A DNA stretch of 64,000 nucleotides, from assembly GCA_937872475.1 (NCBI GenBank), contig CALMSY010000005.1:1-64000 (forward strand). Reading direction: 5' to 3'. The notes below the pieces were generated by a model. It had not been told where the DNA came from. It ran no database searches and worked only from the letters and a program-made list of their open reading frames with translations. Below, piece after piece: positions 17,324 to 24,891 of the stretch. A program made the translations under genes and the position numbers. The stretch comes from 67-14 sp020438345. GTDB lineage: Bacteria; Actinomycetota; Thermoleophilia; Solirubrobacterales; 70-9. How positions within the stretch are numbered: position 1 is the first letter of the stretch; every line of letters starts with the position of its first letter.

Positions 17324-17428
17324 TCAGGAGTCGGCGAGCTTCGCCCCGCCTCCCGATCGAACCCGCCGGCCCACAGAGACAAAGAACGGATGGGCCGGCT
17401 CCGCCTTGGAAGCCTCCAGATCGCCCAT
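17324..17428 (-). CDS. Possible 34-codon leader ORF of rpsA
   Basis: ATG at 17428 is preceded by AAGGAGGG with a 6-nt spacer, the best Shine-Dalgarno in the window. The ORF encodes 34 residues beginning MGDLEASK and ends at TGA 17324-17326, 22 nt before the rpsA GTG and in a different frame. A 9-bp stem (17365-17399) lies within it. I do not recognise the peptide. It may be a regulatory leader of rpsA or, less likely, a fortuitous match because the plus-strand promoter of the next gene overlaps the same bases. Confidence 0.4.
   Translation of the reverse strand: MGDLEASKAEPAHPFFVSVGRRVRSGGGAKLADS
17365..17399 (-). promoter_or_regulatory. 9-bp inverted repeat in the rpsA leader
   Basis: GCCGGCCCA (17365-17373) and TGGGCCGGC (17391-17399) pair perfectly around a 17-nt loop. 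If rpsA is transcribed from upstream of 17428 this stem is in its mRNA leader. Leader structures mediate S1 autoregulation in enterobacteria, so the same role is possible here. Confidence 0.45.
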
Positions 17429-17432
17429 TCAT

Positions 17433-17438
17433 TACCCT
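17433..17438 (+). promoter_or_regulatory. -10 box of a near-leaderless promoter for the FAD oxidoreductase
   Basis: TACCCT is followed by 7 nt and ATG at 17446. No Shine-Dalgarno is present on this strand. Confidence 0.5.
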
Positions 17439-17445
17439 CCTTCGG

Positions 17446-18603
17446 ATGGCAAGGCGGGCGACCAAACGTGGTGATGAGCGGACTGATCTGAGCGGATCCC
17501 GGGATGTTCTGATCTGCGGCGCGAGTTTCGCCGGGCTGATGGCAGCGCGACAGCTGGCTGGATCGGGAGCGAATGTGCTGGTGATCGACCGTTATGAGAT
17601 CGGGGAGCGGCAGACCTCGGCCTGCGCGATCCCAACCGCATGGCTGGACGAACTCGGCCTGATCGATTCCGAGAAGCAGCGTTTTGATTCAGTCCTGATC
17701 CACACGGCCCACGGGTCGATTCGCCTGCCTGTCCCCTGGTCGTTTTCCACCTTCGACTATCCAAGCTTCTGCGCGATGCTCTGGGACCAGTGCGACGCGG
17801 AGTTCGAGACGGCCAAAGTCAATGGCAGAGTCGAATCGGCAACTGCCGATGGCGTTCATGCGATCGATACCGACCGTGGTGTGATCAGATCTCCGCTAGT
17901 GGTCGACTCGCTTGGCTGGAAGCGGGTCCTGGCCGCCGGAGCCCACTATCAGCCACCGGATGCACCGCTCTCGCGGGGCCTGGAGGTACATCCTCCCGGC
18001 GGCAACGCGGACCTCGAGGTATTCATCAACCGGCGGTACGTGCCTGCAGGCTATGGCTGGTCATTTCCGGCCGGCGACGAGGTCCGGGTCGGGGTCGGTT
18101 CCTTTGACCCACGCTTTCCGGTCCGGCCCACTACCGACCTGATCGCCGATGACCTGAAAGTCAGCAAATCGGCGTACCAGGGCAACTGGATCCCCCACAA
18201 GCTGCGGCCCGCAACCGGAGATGGCATCTTTTTCGCCGGGGATTCCGCTGGACATTGCTTTCCCCTGACCGCCGAGGGGATCCGCCCGGCGCTCTACTTC
18301 GGTGCCGCGCTCGGCATGGAACTTCGCGACACGGTTGAGGGACGGAAGACCCGGGACGAGGCCCTGGCCAGCTATCACGACTTCAGCGCCGGACACCAGT
18401 GGGCTTTCGACTGGCTGCTCCGCGCCCAGAAACTGCTCCCGAAGATCCATCCCCGCCTGGTCAGGCCGACCCTCGCTGCTTCTTTCAAGGCAGGAAGCTC
18501 GGGTGCTTACGCATTCGACCGTTACCTCGACATTGCTCCGCCCGAATTCGCGGCCCTCGCGACTCGCCGGCTCTACGCAGCGAAGCGTCCGGTACGGGCA
18601 TAG
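17446..18603 (+). CDS. FAD-dependent oxidoreductase, geranylgeranyl-reductase/halogenase-like
   Basis: The 385-residue protein has a glutathione-reductase-type FAD-binding fold: the N-terminal dinucleotide motif CGASFAGLMAARQLA followed by an acidic strand end (VLVIDR), and the second FAD motif FFAGDSAGHCFPLTAEGIRPAL. This organisation is that of the geranylgeranyl reductase/p-hydroxybenzoate hydroxylase-like flavoproteins that reduce or hydroxylate lipid or aromatic substrates; the actual substrate is unknown. A cysteine in SACAIPTAW near residue 65 matches a position often occupied in geranylgeranyl reductases. It is divergent from rpsA and convergent with mmsA. Confidence 0.8.
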   Translation: MARRATKRGDERTDLSGSRDVLICGASFAGLMAARQLAGSGANVLVIDRYEIGERQTSACAIPTAWLDELGLIDSEKQRFDSVLIHTAHGSIRLPVPWSFSTFDYPSFCAMLWDQCDAEFETAKVNGRVESATADGVHAIDTDRGVIRSPLVVDSLGWKRVLAAGAHYQPPDAPLSRGLEVHPPGGNADLEVFINRRYVPAGYGWSFPAGDEVRVGVGSFDPRFPVRPTTDLIADDLKVSKSAYQGNWIPHKLRPATGDGIFFAGDSAGHCFPLTAEGIRPALYFGAALGMELRDTVEGRKTRDEALASYHDFSAGHQWAFDWLLRAQKLLPKIHPRLVRPTLAASFKAGSSGAYAFDRYLDIAPPEFAALATRRLYAAKRPVRA

Positions 18604-18689
18604 AGCAGAGCCTTCTCAGGCCAGGCGGCCGAGTCGGCCCAACGGCATCCCCCCTGCCTGGCGGATTCCGGACGGAGCGCCGCTTCGGT

Positions 18690-20198
18690 TCAGCGTTCGA
18701 CGAAATAACTGCCGGACTCGTGTCCACCACTGAAGTACCGGCTGGTAATCGTCTTCTTGCGGGTGAAGAACTCGACTCCATCCGGCCCATGGGCGTGGAG
18801 ATCACCCAGAAAGGATGCCTTCCAGCCGGAAAAAGGGAAGAAGGCGACCGGGGCTGCGACCCCGATGTTCACGCCCACCATGCCGACTTCGACGTCATGC
18901 CGGAACTTGCGGACGGCCGAGGCGGACTCGGTGAAAATCGAGACACCGTTGCCGAAAGGACTTGAGTTGACGACCTCGATCGCTTCCTCCAGCGTGTCGA
19001 CGTTGACGATCGCGAGCACAGGCCCGAAGACCTCCTCGCGGACGATCGGATCGTCCTTGCTGACGTTGTCGAGGATGGTCGGACCGACGTAGGAACCTTC
19101 CGGGTTGGCTCCTTCCGGATCGCGTCCGTCAACAACAATTTCAGCGCCATCCCTGATTGCCTGATCTATCCAGTCGTTGATCCGGTCGCGAGACGCACAG
19201 GAGATAACCGGACCGACGTCGACGCCTTCATCGAGGCCGTCGCCGACGATCAGCTTCCTCGATGCCTCGATCAGCGCAGGAACCACACGGTCGTGGCCTT
19301 CGCCGACGGTGACGATCACCGAGCCGGCCATGCAGCGCTGGCCGGCAGCACCGAAGCCGGATCCGATCAGACCGTTGACGGTGGGCTCAACGACCGCATC
19401 CGGACAGATCACCATGTGATTCTTGGCTCCGCCGAGGGCCTGGACCCGCTTGCCGGTCTGGGCCGCACGCTCGTAGACGAGCTTCGCCACCGGAGCCGAA
19501 CCGACGAATGAAATCGCATCGATGTCGGGATGGTCGAGCATTCCTTCCACTACCTCGCGACTGCCGTTGACCAGATTCACGACACCGGCCGGCAGGTCGA
19601 GCTCGTTGATGACCCCGAAAACCATTTGCTGGGTCATCGGCACCTGCTCCGAGGGTTTCAGGATTACCGTGTTGCCACAGGCAATCGCGAAAGGCAGAAA
19701 CCAGAACGGCACCATGGCGGGAAAATTGAAAGGGGCGATGATTCCGCAGACGCCGACCGGCTGCCGGATCGTCTCCGCGTCCACACCCCTGGCGACGTCT
19801 TCGAGCACCTTGCCCTGCATCGTTGTCGGGATCGCGGTCGCGGCTTCAACCATCTCGATCATCCGGCCGACTTCCGCCGTGGCATCAGGCAATGTCTTGC
19901 CCATTTCGATCACGACTGACCGGGCGATCTCATCCTTGCGTGCCTGTAGCTTCTCGCGAAGGGTGAAGAGCATCCTGGCGCGGGCAATCGTGCTGACGCC
20001 CCTCCATGCCGGGAGAGCCTGTCGGGCTGCGCGAACGGCCTCGTCGAGATGATTCGCGGTCGAATACGGGACTTCGGCGATGATGTCGCCCGTCGCCGGG
20101 TTGATCACGTCATGAAACTCGGCCCCTCCGGCGTCGACCCACTCCCCGCCTACATAGTTCTTCAGCCTGGTGGTGGCGGTATCGGTCGTCACGGTCAT
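18690..20198 (-). CDS. mmsA: CoA-acylating methylmalonate-semialdehyde dehydrogenase
   Basis: This 502-residue aldehyde dehydrogenase matches the MmsA/IolA branch: APFNFPAMVPFWFLPFA in the NAD domain, KPSEQVP, GGAKNHM, and the catalytic cysteine at about residue 289 in GQRCMAG. MmsA converts methylmalonate semialdehyde to propionyl-CoA in valine breakdown, and the IolA form makes acetyl-CoA from malonate semialdehyde in inositol breakdown; the sequence alone does not separate them. No mmsB or iol genes are adjacent. ATG 20198 has a strong Shine-Dalgarno, GAGGAGG. A conventional promoter is visible upstream. Confidence 0.93.
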   Translation of the reverse strand: MTVTTDTATTRLKNYVGGEWVDAGGAEFHDVINPATGDIIAEVPYSTANHLDEAVRAARQALPAWRGVSTIARARMLFTLREKLQARKDEIARSVVIEMGKTLPDATAEVGRMIEMVEAATAIPTTMQGKVLEDVARGVDAETIRQPVGVCGIIAPFNFPAMVPFWFLPFAIACGNTVILKPSEQVPMTQQMVFGVINELDLPAGVVNLVNGSREVVEGMLDHPDIDAISFVGSAPVAKLVYERAAQTGKRVQALGGAKNHMVICPDAVVEPTVNGLIGSGFGAAGQRCMAGSVIVTVGEGHDRVVPALIEASRKLIVGDGLDEGVDVGPVISCASRDRINDWIDQAIRDGAEIVVDGRDPEGANPEGSYVGPTILDNVSKDDPIVREEVFGPVLAIVNVDTLEEAIEVVNSSPFGNGVSIFTESASAVRKFRHDVEVGMVGVNIGVAAPVAFFPFSGWKASFLGDLHAHGPDGVEFFTRKKTITSRYFSGGHESGSYFVER

Positions 20199-20229
20199 GC
20201 GGCCTCCTCGTCGAAAAGCGAACAGTTTC

Positions 20230-20258
20230 AGGCTAACCGCGCCGGACCAGGCCGTCTA
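20230..20258 (-). promoter_or_regulatory. Candidate sigma-A type promoter of mmsA
   Basis: TAGACG (-35, 20253-20258) and TAGCCT (-10, 20230-20235) are separated by 17 bp on the minus strand. The leader would be about 25 nt and contains the GAGGAGG ribosome site. This contrasts with the leaderless promoters nearby. Confidence 0.45.
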
Positions 20259-20405
20259 GCGACAGAACGTGAAATCGAAGGCCACGATGTGACGCAACGT
20301 AATGGCTGATTGACCGGTAATTCCAGGCGTTCAGCCAGTCACCATCCCACTACCGGCAGGGACGCAATGCTGATTTTGTCACCTTCCGGTTGATTCCAGA
20401 TCACG

Positions 20406-20876
20406 TCACTGTTCGGCTTTGGTCAAGACGAGGCTGATGTCTTTGCCGGTCAGAACCAGATTGCCCTGCTGGAACTCATATTTGACCTGTCCTTCCAGCA
20501 CCGGAGCAACGAACTGCTCGGTCTGGTTGGCGAGCTTTCCACAGCTCTTGCGGGTGAGCCCGATCGGACCGAAGTCAATGGTCGCCTCATTGATCTCGAC
20601 GTCACCGGAGCCGGTGTTGCAGCCGGTGAATACCTGCACCCGGCCATCGGAGAACTCGAGGGTGGGCTTTTCGACCTTGTTCGGAAGGCTGGTTGCCCAG
20701 CCCTGGCTGACCGATCCGACATTCATCAATTCCCACGCGACCCCCTCGATCGAGGCCGAACCGTCGGAGCTGCCTCCCTGGTCCGAGCCGGAATCCGAGT
20801 CGGATCCGCAGGCGGCAAGACCGAAACCTATGAACAGGGCAACGACTATCGCGAGGGCGTTCTTCATCCGGATCAT
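20406..20876 (-). CDS. META-domain lipoprotein (single domain)
   Basis: The 156-residue protein starts MIRMKNALAIVVALFIGFGLAAC, a lipoprotein signal peptide whose lipobox LAAC places the modified cysteine near residue 23. After a Ser/Asp/Gly-rich spacer comes one META/HslJ-like domain: GVAWELMNV, then PTLEFSDGRVQVFTGCNTGSG with the characteristic GCN, and a C-terminal strand. Such proteins are outer-face lipoproteins of uncertain function. It is a paralogue of the neighbouring two-domain gene. TACGCT lies exactly 6 nt before the ATG, so the longer reading frame upstream is not the start. Confidence 0.82.
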   Translation of the reverse strand: MIRMKNALAIVVALFIGFGLAACGSDSDSGSDQGGSSDGSASIEGVAWELMNVGSVSQGWATSLPNKVEKPTLEFSDGRVQVFTGCNTGSGDVEINEATIDFGPIGLTRKSCGKLANQTEQFVAPVLEGQVKYEFQQGNLVLTGKDISLVLTKAEQ

Positions 20877-20882
20877 TCCGGA

Positions 20883-20888
20883 AGCGTA
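20883..20888 (-). promoter_or_regulatory. -10 box of a leaderless promoter for META lipoprotein 1
   Basis: TACGCT, 6 nt, ATG. The surrounding GGATATAC is shared with the promoter of the second META gene, suggesting duplication of gene and promoter together. Confidence 0.6.
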
Positions 20889-20908
20889 TATCCGTTCCGA
20901 CTCCGACT

Positions 20909-21721
20909 TCAATCGGTAGTGAAAACCAGACTCTCGCCGTGGCGTGAAAGTGCAAGCTTCCACTGCTGCCAGCCCCAGGAGACCTTGCCCCGGAGAACAC
21001 CGAGAACCTGGCTCTCAATCTGGTTCGCAGCCGGACCGCACCGGCGCCCACCGGCCTTGAACTCACCGAAGTGTATGAATCCACCGTCGCTGATCCGCAC
21101 CCGCACGAGGCCACGTTTGCAGCCGGTGAACAAAGCGGCCGATTCACCCGTGAAAGTGATGGTCGGCGGCTTCACTCCGGTTGGCAGGCTGGATGCTGCC
21201 TGCCCGCTGACGATCGAGTTCAGGGTCCATTCGTTGCCGATGAGCGATGGTCGTGTCTGATCTTCCCGCTGCAGAATCAAGGTCGCATCCGGTCCGGTGA
21301 GCACAAGCCGATCACCGTCCATCCCGGCTTCGGGGCCGGCGGTCATAAAGGCTTCGATCCACTCGTCTGCTTCACCGGCTTCACCCCGACAGGCCCTCAG
21401 CGTGGTGCCGAGCTTCCGGACCTTGATCCGCCCGTTATCCAGCTGGAAATCCCCACCGATGCTGTTGCAGGCAATCTGCATGCCGATCCGTCTACCCTCG
21501 AAATTCATTCGTACTCTCGAGTTCTCCGGCAACTCCATACCTTCGATCGAGACTGAAATGAATTCGCCGTTCAGGTCTTTCAGGGTCGCTGGAGCAAGAT
21601 CACCGGTCATCTGTTCCTGGCGGGAGCTTTCAGACTGACCGGACTCCGAACCGCAGGCGTTCAGGCCGAGAGGAAGGGACAAAAGCACAAGAAATGCCAG
21701 AAACCTGGCCGATCGGATCAT
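20909..21721 (-). CDS. Two-domain META lipoprotein
   Basis: From the ATG at 21721 the product has 270 residues. A lipoprotein signal peptide (MIRSARFLAFLVLLSLPLGLNAC) has its lipobox cysteine at about residue 23. Two META-like domains follow: the first with RIGMQIACNSIGGDF, the second, after a short linker, starting GNEWTLNSIV and carrying ALFTGCKRG. The second is more like the single domain of the downstream paralogue. Function unknown; lipoprotein META proteins are usually stress- or envelope-related. The gene is divergent from an MFS transporter, with overlapping promoter regions. Confidence 0.82.
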   Translation of the reverse strand: MIRSARFLAFLVLLSLPLGLNACGSESGQSESSRQEQMTGDLAPATLKDLNGEFISVSIEGMELPENSRVRMNFEGRRIGMQIACNSIGGDFQLDNGRIKVRKLGTTLRACRGEAGEADEWIEAFMTAGPEAGMDGDRLVLTGPDATLILQREDQTRPSLIGNEWTLNSIVSGQAASSLPTGVKPPTITFTGESAALFTGCKRGLVRVRISDGGFIHFGEFKAGGRRCGPAANQIESQVLGVLRGKVSWGWQQWKLALSRHGESLVFTTD

Positions 21722-21727
21722 GCCCAG

Positions 21728-21733
21728 AGGGTA
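21728..21733 (-). promoter_or_regulatory. -10 box of a leaderless promoter for META lipoprotein 2
   Basis: TACCCT, 6 nt, ATG at 21721, preceded by GGATATAC-like sequence as at the paralogue. It lies 17 bp from the divergent MFS -10 box. Confidence 0.6.
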
Positions 21734-21750
21734 TATCCGGTGGCGGTGGG

Positions 21751-21756
21751 TACCGT
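21751..21756 (+). promoter_or_regulatory. -10 box of a leaderless promoter for the MFS transporter
   Basis: TACCGT, 6 nt, GTG at 21763. This fixes the GTG rather than the upstream ATG at 21694, which would lie inside the divergent lipoprotein gene. Confidence 0.6.
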
Positions 21757-21762
21757 CCCTGT

Positions 21763-23031
21763 GTGACCTCGACTTCGCAGAAGGTCCAACGCACCTACCT
21801 GATCCTGATGCTCGGGAACACCCTTGCGGCCTCATTCATCTGGGGTATCAACACGATCTTCCTGCTCGATGCCGGACTCTCCAACTTCGAGGCTTTCGCC
21901 GCAAATGCGTTCTTTACCGCCGGCATGGTGATCTTCGAAATTCCGACCGGCGTCGTTGCCGACACGATCGGACGCCGGGTCTCGTACATGGCGGGGACTC
22001 TCACCCTGATGGCTACGACGCTGCTCTACGTTCTGCTTTGGGAAACCGGCGGACCCTTCTGGGCCTGGGCCCTGGTCTCGCTTCTGCTAGGCCTTGGCTT
22101 CACGTTCTTCTCCGGAGCAGTCGAAGCCTGGCTGGTCGACGCCCTGGACGCGACCGGGTTCACCGGAGAGCTCGAAACGATCTTCGGCCGGGGTCAGATC
22201 GTGGCCGGAACAGGCATGTTGACCGGTTCGGTGCTGGGCGGCTACATCGCCCAGGTGACAAGCCTCGGCGTACCCTTTCTGCTTCGGGCTGCCGTGCTCG
22301 TCCTCATGTTCTTCTTTGCGGCAAAAGCAATGCGTGACATCGGATTCGAGCCAAGACGGGGCAAAGACACCCTCGGGGAGATGAAGCTGATCACCACCAA
22401 CTCAATCGATTACGGATGGCGGGTTCCTCCCGTGAAGTGGATCATGCTTGCGGCCCCCTTCACCGCTGGAGTCAGCTTCTATGCCTTCTACGCACTCCAG
22501 CCTTACCTCCTCGAACTGGTTGGTGATCCCACCGCCTACGGCATCGCGGGAATCACCGCCGCCCTGGTCGCCGGTTCGCAGATAATCGGCGGTTACCTCG
22601 CACCCCGGATCCGCCGACTGTTCAGGCTCCGCACCTCGGCCCTGCTGCTCGCCGTGGGGGCCGGGGCTGTCACCCTAGCGCTGATCGGGATCATCCAGGA
22701 ATTCTGGATTGTGACCGGCCTGATTGCGGTCTGGGCGATGCTCTCAACCGCAGCCATGCCGATCCGCCAGTCCTACATCAACGGAATGATTCCCTCCAGA
22801 CAGCGGGCCACAATCCTTTCCTTCGATTCCATGCTCGGATCAACCGGCGGTGTGGTCATTCAACCCGTATTGGGACGCGCGGCCGACGCTTCGGGTTACG
22901 CGACCTCCTACCTTTACGGAGCGTTCGTCACAGTCTTCGCGCTGCCCTTCATCGTGCTTTCGCGGCGCCAGAGAAGCCCCTCCGACACGGTGATTACCGA
23001 GGGGCCGGATGATGCGGAACCCTCAGGTTGA
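21763..23031 (+). CDS. MFS transporter
   Basis: The 422-residue protein has about 12 transmembrane helices and the MFS motif A variant GVVADTIGRRVSY in the loop between helices 2 and 3 (about residues 61-73). The second half starts after a ~45-residue cytoplasmic loop containing RRGKDTLGEMKL. The substrate cannot be read. Translation starts at GTG 21763 (MTSTSQKVQRTYL). The last 9 bases overlap the 3-prime end of the convergent MOSC gene. Confidence 0.87.
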   Translation: MTSTSQKVQRTYLILMLGNTLAASFIWGINTIFLLDAGLSNFEAFAANAFFTAGMVIFEIPTGVVADTIGRRVSYMAGTLTLMATTLLYVLLWETGGPFWAWALVSLLLGLGFTFFSGAVEAWLVDALDATGFTGELETIFGRGQIVAGTGMLTGSVLGGYIAQVTSLGVPFLLRAAVLVLMFFFAAKAMRDIGFEPRRGKDTLGEMKLITTNSIDYGWRVPPVKWIMLAAPFTAGVSFYAFYALQPYLLELVGDPTAYGIAGITAALVAGSQIIGGYLAPRIRRLFRLRTSALLLAVGAGAVTLALIGIIQEFWIVTGLIAVWAMLSTAAMPIRQSYINGMIPSRQRATILSFDSMLGSTGGVVIQPVLGRAADASGYATSYLYGAFVTVFALPFIVLSRRQRSPSDTVITEGPDDAEPSG

Positions 23032-23850
23032 TGCCGGACCGACCGGGTCGCTGATCCGAACCGGCCCCGGGTCGATAACTTCACCGTAGATCCCGAACGG
23101 AAGCGGCTCGAAGGACTCAACGTCATCTCGCGAGCACTTCAGGAAGTGGAGGGTTTTCAAGTCGGTCTTCCCGGATTCCGGATCTCTGGTCGTGGTCGCG
23201 CACCGGCCGACGTGGCCGGCAACCCGCACCGTGGCACCGCCAACCCGGATTTCCCGGCCGATCCAGCTGTCTTCTTCATAGGAGTCAATGCCCTCGATTC
23301 CGAAGTTCATGCGAAACCTTCGCTGGTCGATCGGCCCCGGATCGGTGCCTCCTGTGGCTGCCGGCTCCTGCGCACAGTTGAATTTCCTGCCCGCTTCACG
23401 CAGTGCGTCCAGTGAAGCCTGACCGAGCAGGCTGACACCTCCCCACTTGCCGCGGTCGGTCCCTCCCCTTTCATCCGGGCTCACCATCAACCTGAACTTC
23501 TGGCCGGTGTGAGCCGAGATCGCGTCGGAAAAATCACCGGACACCGGACAGGCATTCTCTTCCTTGCCGAAAAAAGTGACTCTCTCCGGATTTCCGGTTT
23601 CGACCGGTCCTTCAACCATCGAACCGCCGGGGAAGACCAATCTCAGAACCCCGGAGCCTGAGTCATGCTGAGGCACGATTTCCATCAGCGAACCGAGTCG
23701 TTTGCCATTGACCATCGCGCCCTCGGAATCTGCCACGAAGAAAGCCCGGTCTCCCGAAACTCCGCTGGGGGTCAGATCAACTACTTCGACAGACTGAATC
23801 CGCATTCCCTTGACGGGGGCAAAGGTGATCCAGGAAATCCGGGCGGCCAT
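23023..23850 (-). CDS. MOSC-domain protein with N-terminal beta-barrel domain
   Basis: The 275-residue protein combines a MOSC N-terminal barrel (FAPVKGMRIQSVEVVDLTPSGVSGDRAFFVAD) with a C-terminal MOSC domain whose conserved cysteine is in GHVGRCATTTRDPESG. MOSC proteins bind a sulfur-carrying or molybdenum cofactor and reduce N-hydroxylated compounds or transfer sulfur. The substrate is unknown. It directly follows the pyruvate dehydrogenase E1beta gene but has its own promoter, whose -10 shares bases with the E1beta stop codon. Confidence 0.85.
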   Translation of the reverse strand: MAARISWITFAPVKGMRIQSVEVVDLTPSGVSGDRAFFVADSEGAMVNGKRLGSLMEIVPQHDSGSGVLRLVFPGGSMVEGPVETGNPERVTFFGKEENACPVSGDFSDAISAHTGQKFRLMVSPDERGGTDRGKWGGVSLLGQASLDALREAGRKFNCAQEPAATGGTDPGPIDQRRFRMNFGIEGIDSYEEDSWIGREIRVGGATVRVAGHVGRCATTTRDPESGKTDLKTLHFLKCSRDDVESFEPLPFGIYGEVIDPGPVRISDPVGPAST

Positions 23851-23856
23851 GCCCGG

Positions 23857-23862
23857 ATACTA
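23857..23862 (-). promoter_or_regulatory. -10 box of a leaderless promoter for the MOSC gene, sharing the E1beta stop codon
   Basis: TAGTAT, 6 nt, ATG. The TAG of the box is the stop codon of the E1beta gene (23860-23862). Confidence 0.6.
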
Positions 23863-24891
23863 CGGCCGCAGGACTCCGCTTCCCTCGAGGGTGGCAAGCG
23901 CGGCGGCAGTGATCCGGCCCTCACCGGGCATCGCCTCAAGCTCGAGGCGCTTTGAATAGGGCAGTGGTACTTCAGCCATGCCGACCCGTTCGACCGGGGC
24001 GTCGAGCTCATCGAAACAGGCCTTCTGGATCCGGGCGGCGATCTCTGCCGTAACCCCGAAGGACGGCCAGCCTTCCTCGACGCAAACCGCCCGGTTGGTC
24101 CTCGCCACCGATTCGACAACGGTCTCCACATCAAGCGGCCTGAGCGAGCGGAGGTCGACGACCTCAACCGATACCCCATGCTTGGAGGCAAGTGTCTCGG
24201 CCGCGTCAAGACAACGGACAGTGGCGTAGGAATGGGAAACCAGAGTCAGGTCGGTGCCTTCCCGGGCAATCCTGGCCCGCCCGATCCGGGCCGGATTGTC
24301 GTCGTCGGTGTCGACTTCACCCTTGAGTTTGTAGATCGGCAGGTTCTCGATGAAGAGGACCGGATCGTCATCCCGGATCGCGGCCTTGAGCATCGAGCGG
24401 GCGTCGGCCGGATTAGCCGGGGCGAGGACCTTCAGCCCGGGCGTTCCGGCAAACCATCCGTCGAAGGATTGTGAATGCTGGGCGGTCAGCTGATTGCCGG
24501 CCCCGTTAGGGGTGCGGATCACGATCGGCACCCGGACCTCGCCGCCAAACATGGCACCGACCTTCGCCGCGTGGTTGACAACCTGATCCATCGCCACCAG
24601 GAGGAAGTTGAGGGTCATGATCTCGATCACCGGCCGCTCGCCGACCATCGCCGCCCCTATCCCGGCTCCGACAAAGCCCTCCTCGGAGATTGGCGTGTCG
24701 CGGATCCGTTCTTCACCGAATTCGTCCATCAGGCCCGCCGTCACTTTGTAGGAGCCTTCAAAGAGCCCGACCTCCTCTCCCATCACGAAGACTCTCTCGT
24801 CCCGGGAAAGTTCCTCCCGCAAAGCAAGCCGGAGAGCTTCCCGATAGGTCATGGTCTGCAGCCCCGACCCGGTTTCAACCGCGGATTTCAC
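23860..24891 (-). CDS. 2-oxo acid dehydrogenase E1 component, beta subunit
   Basis: This 343-residue protein is the E1beta transketolase-like subunit (pyruvate or acetoin type): GEEVGLFEGSYKVTAGL, then DTPISEEGFVGAGIGAAMVGERPVIEIM with the catalytic-site Glu, HSQSFDGWFAGTPGLKVLAPANPADA, and the C-terminal transketolase domain. With E1alpha it decarboxylates pyruvate on thiamine diphosphate and passes the acyl group to E2 lipoyl. The start overlaps the E1alpha stop by 4 nt. A branched-chain substrate cannot be excluded. Confidence 0.92.
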   Translation of the reverse strand: MKSAVETGSGLQTMTYREALRLALREELSRDERVFVMGEEVGLFEGSYKVTAGLMDEFGEERIRDTPISEEGFVGAGIGAAMVGERPVIEIMTLNFLLVAMDQVVNHAAKVGAMFGGEVRVPIVIRTPNGAGNQLTAQHSQSFDGWFAGTPGLKVLAPANPADARSMLKAAIRDDDPVLFIENLPIYKLKGEVDTDDDNPARIGRARIAREGTDLTLVSHSYATVRCLDAAETLASKHGVSVEVVDLRSLRPLDVETVVESVARTNRAVCVEEGWPSFGVTAEIAARIQKACFDELDAPVERVGMAEVPLPYSKRLELEAMPGEGRITAAALATLEGSGVLRP

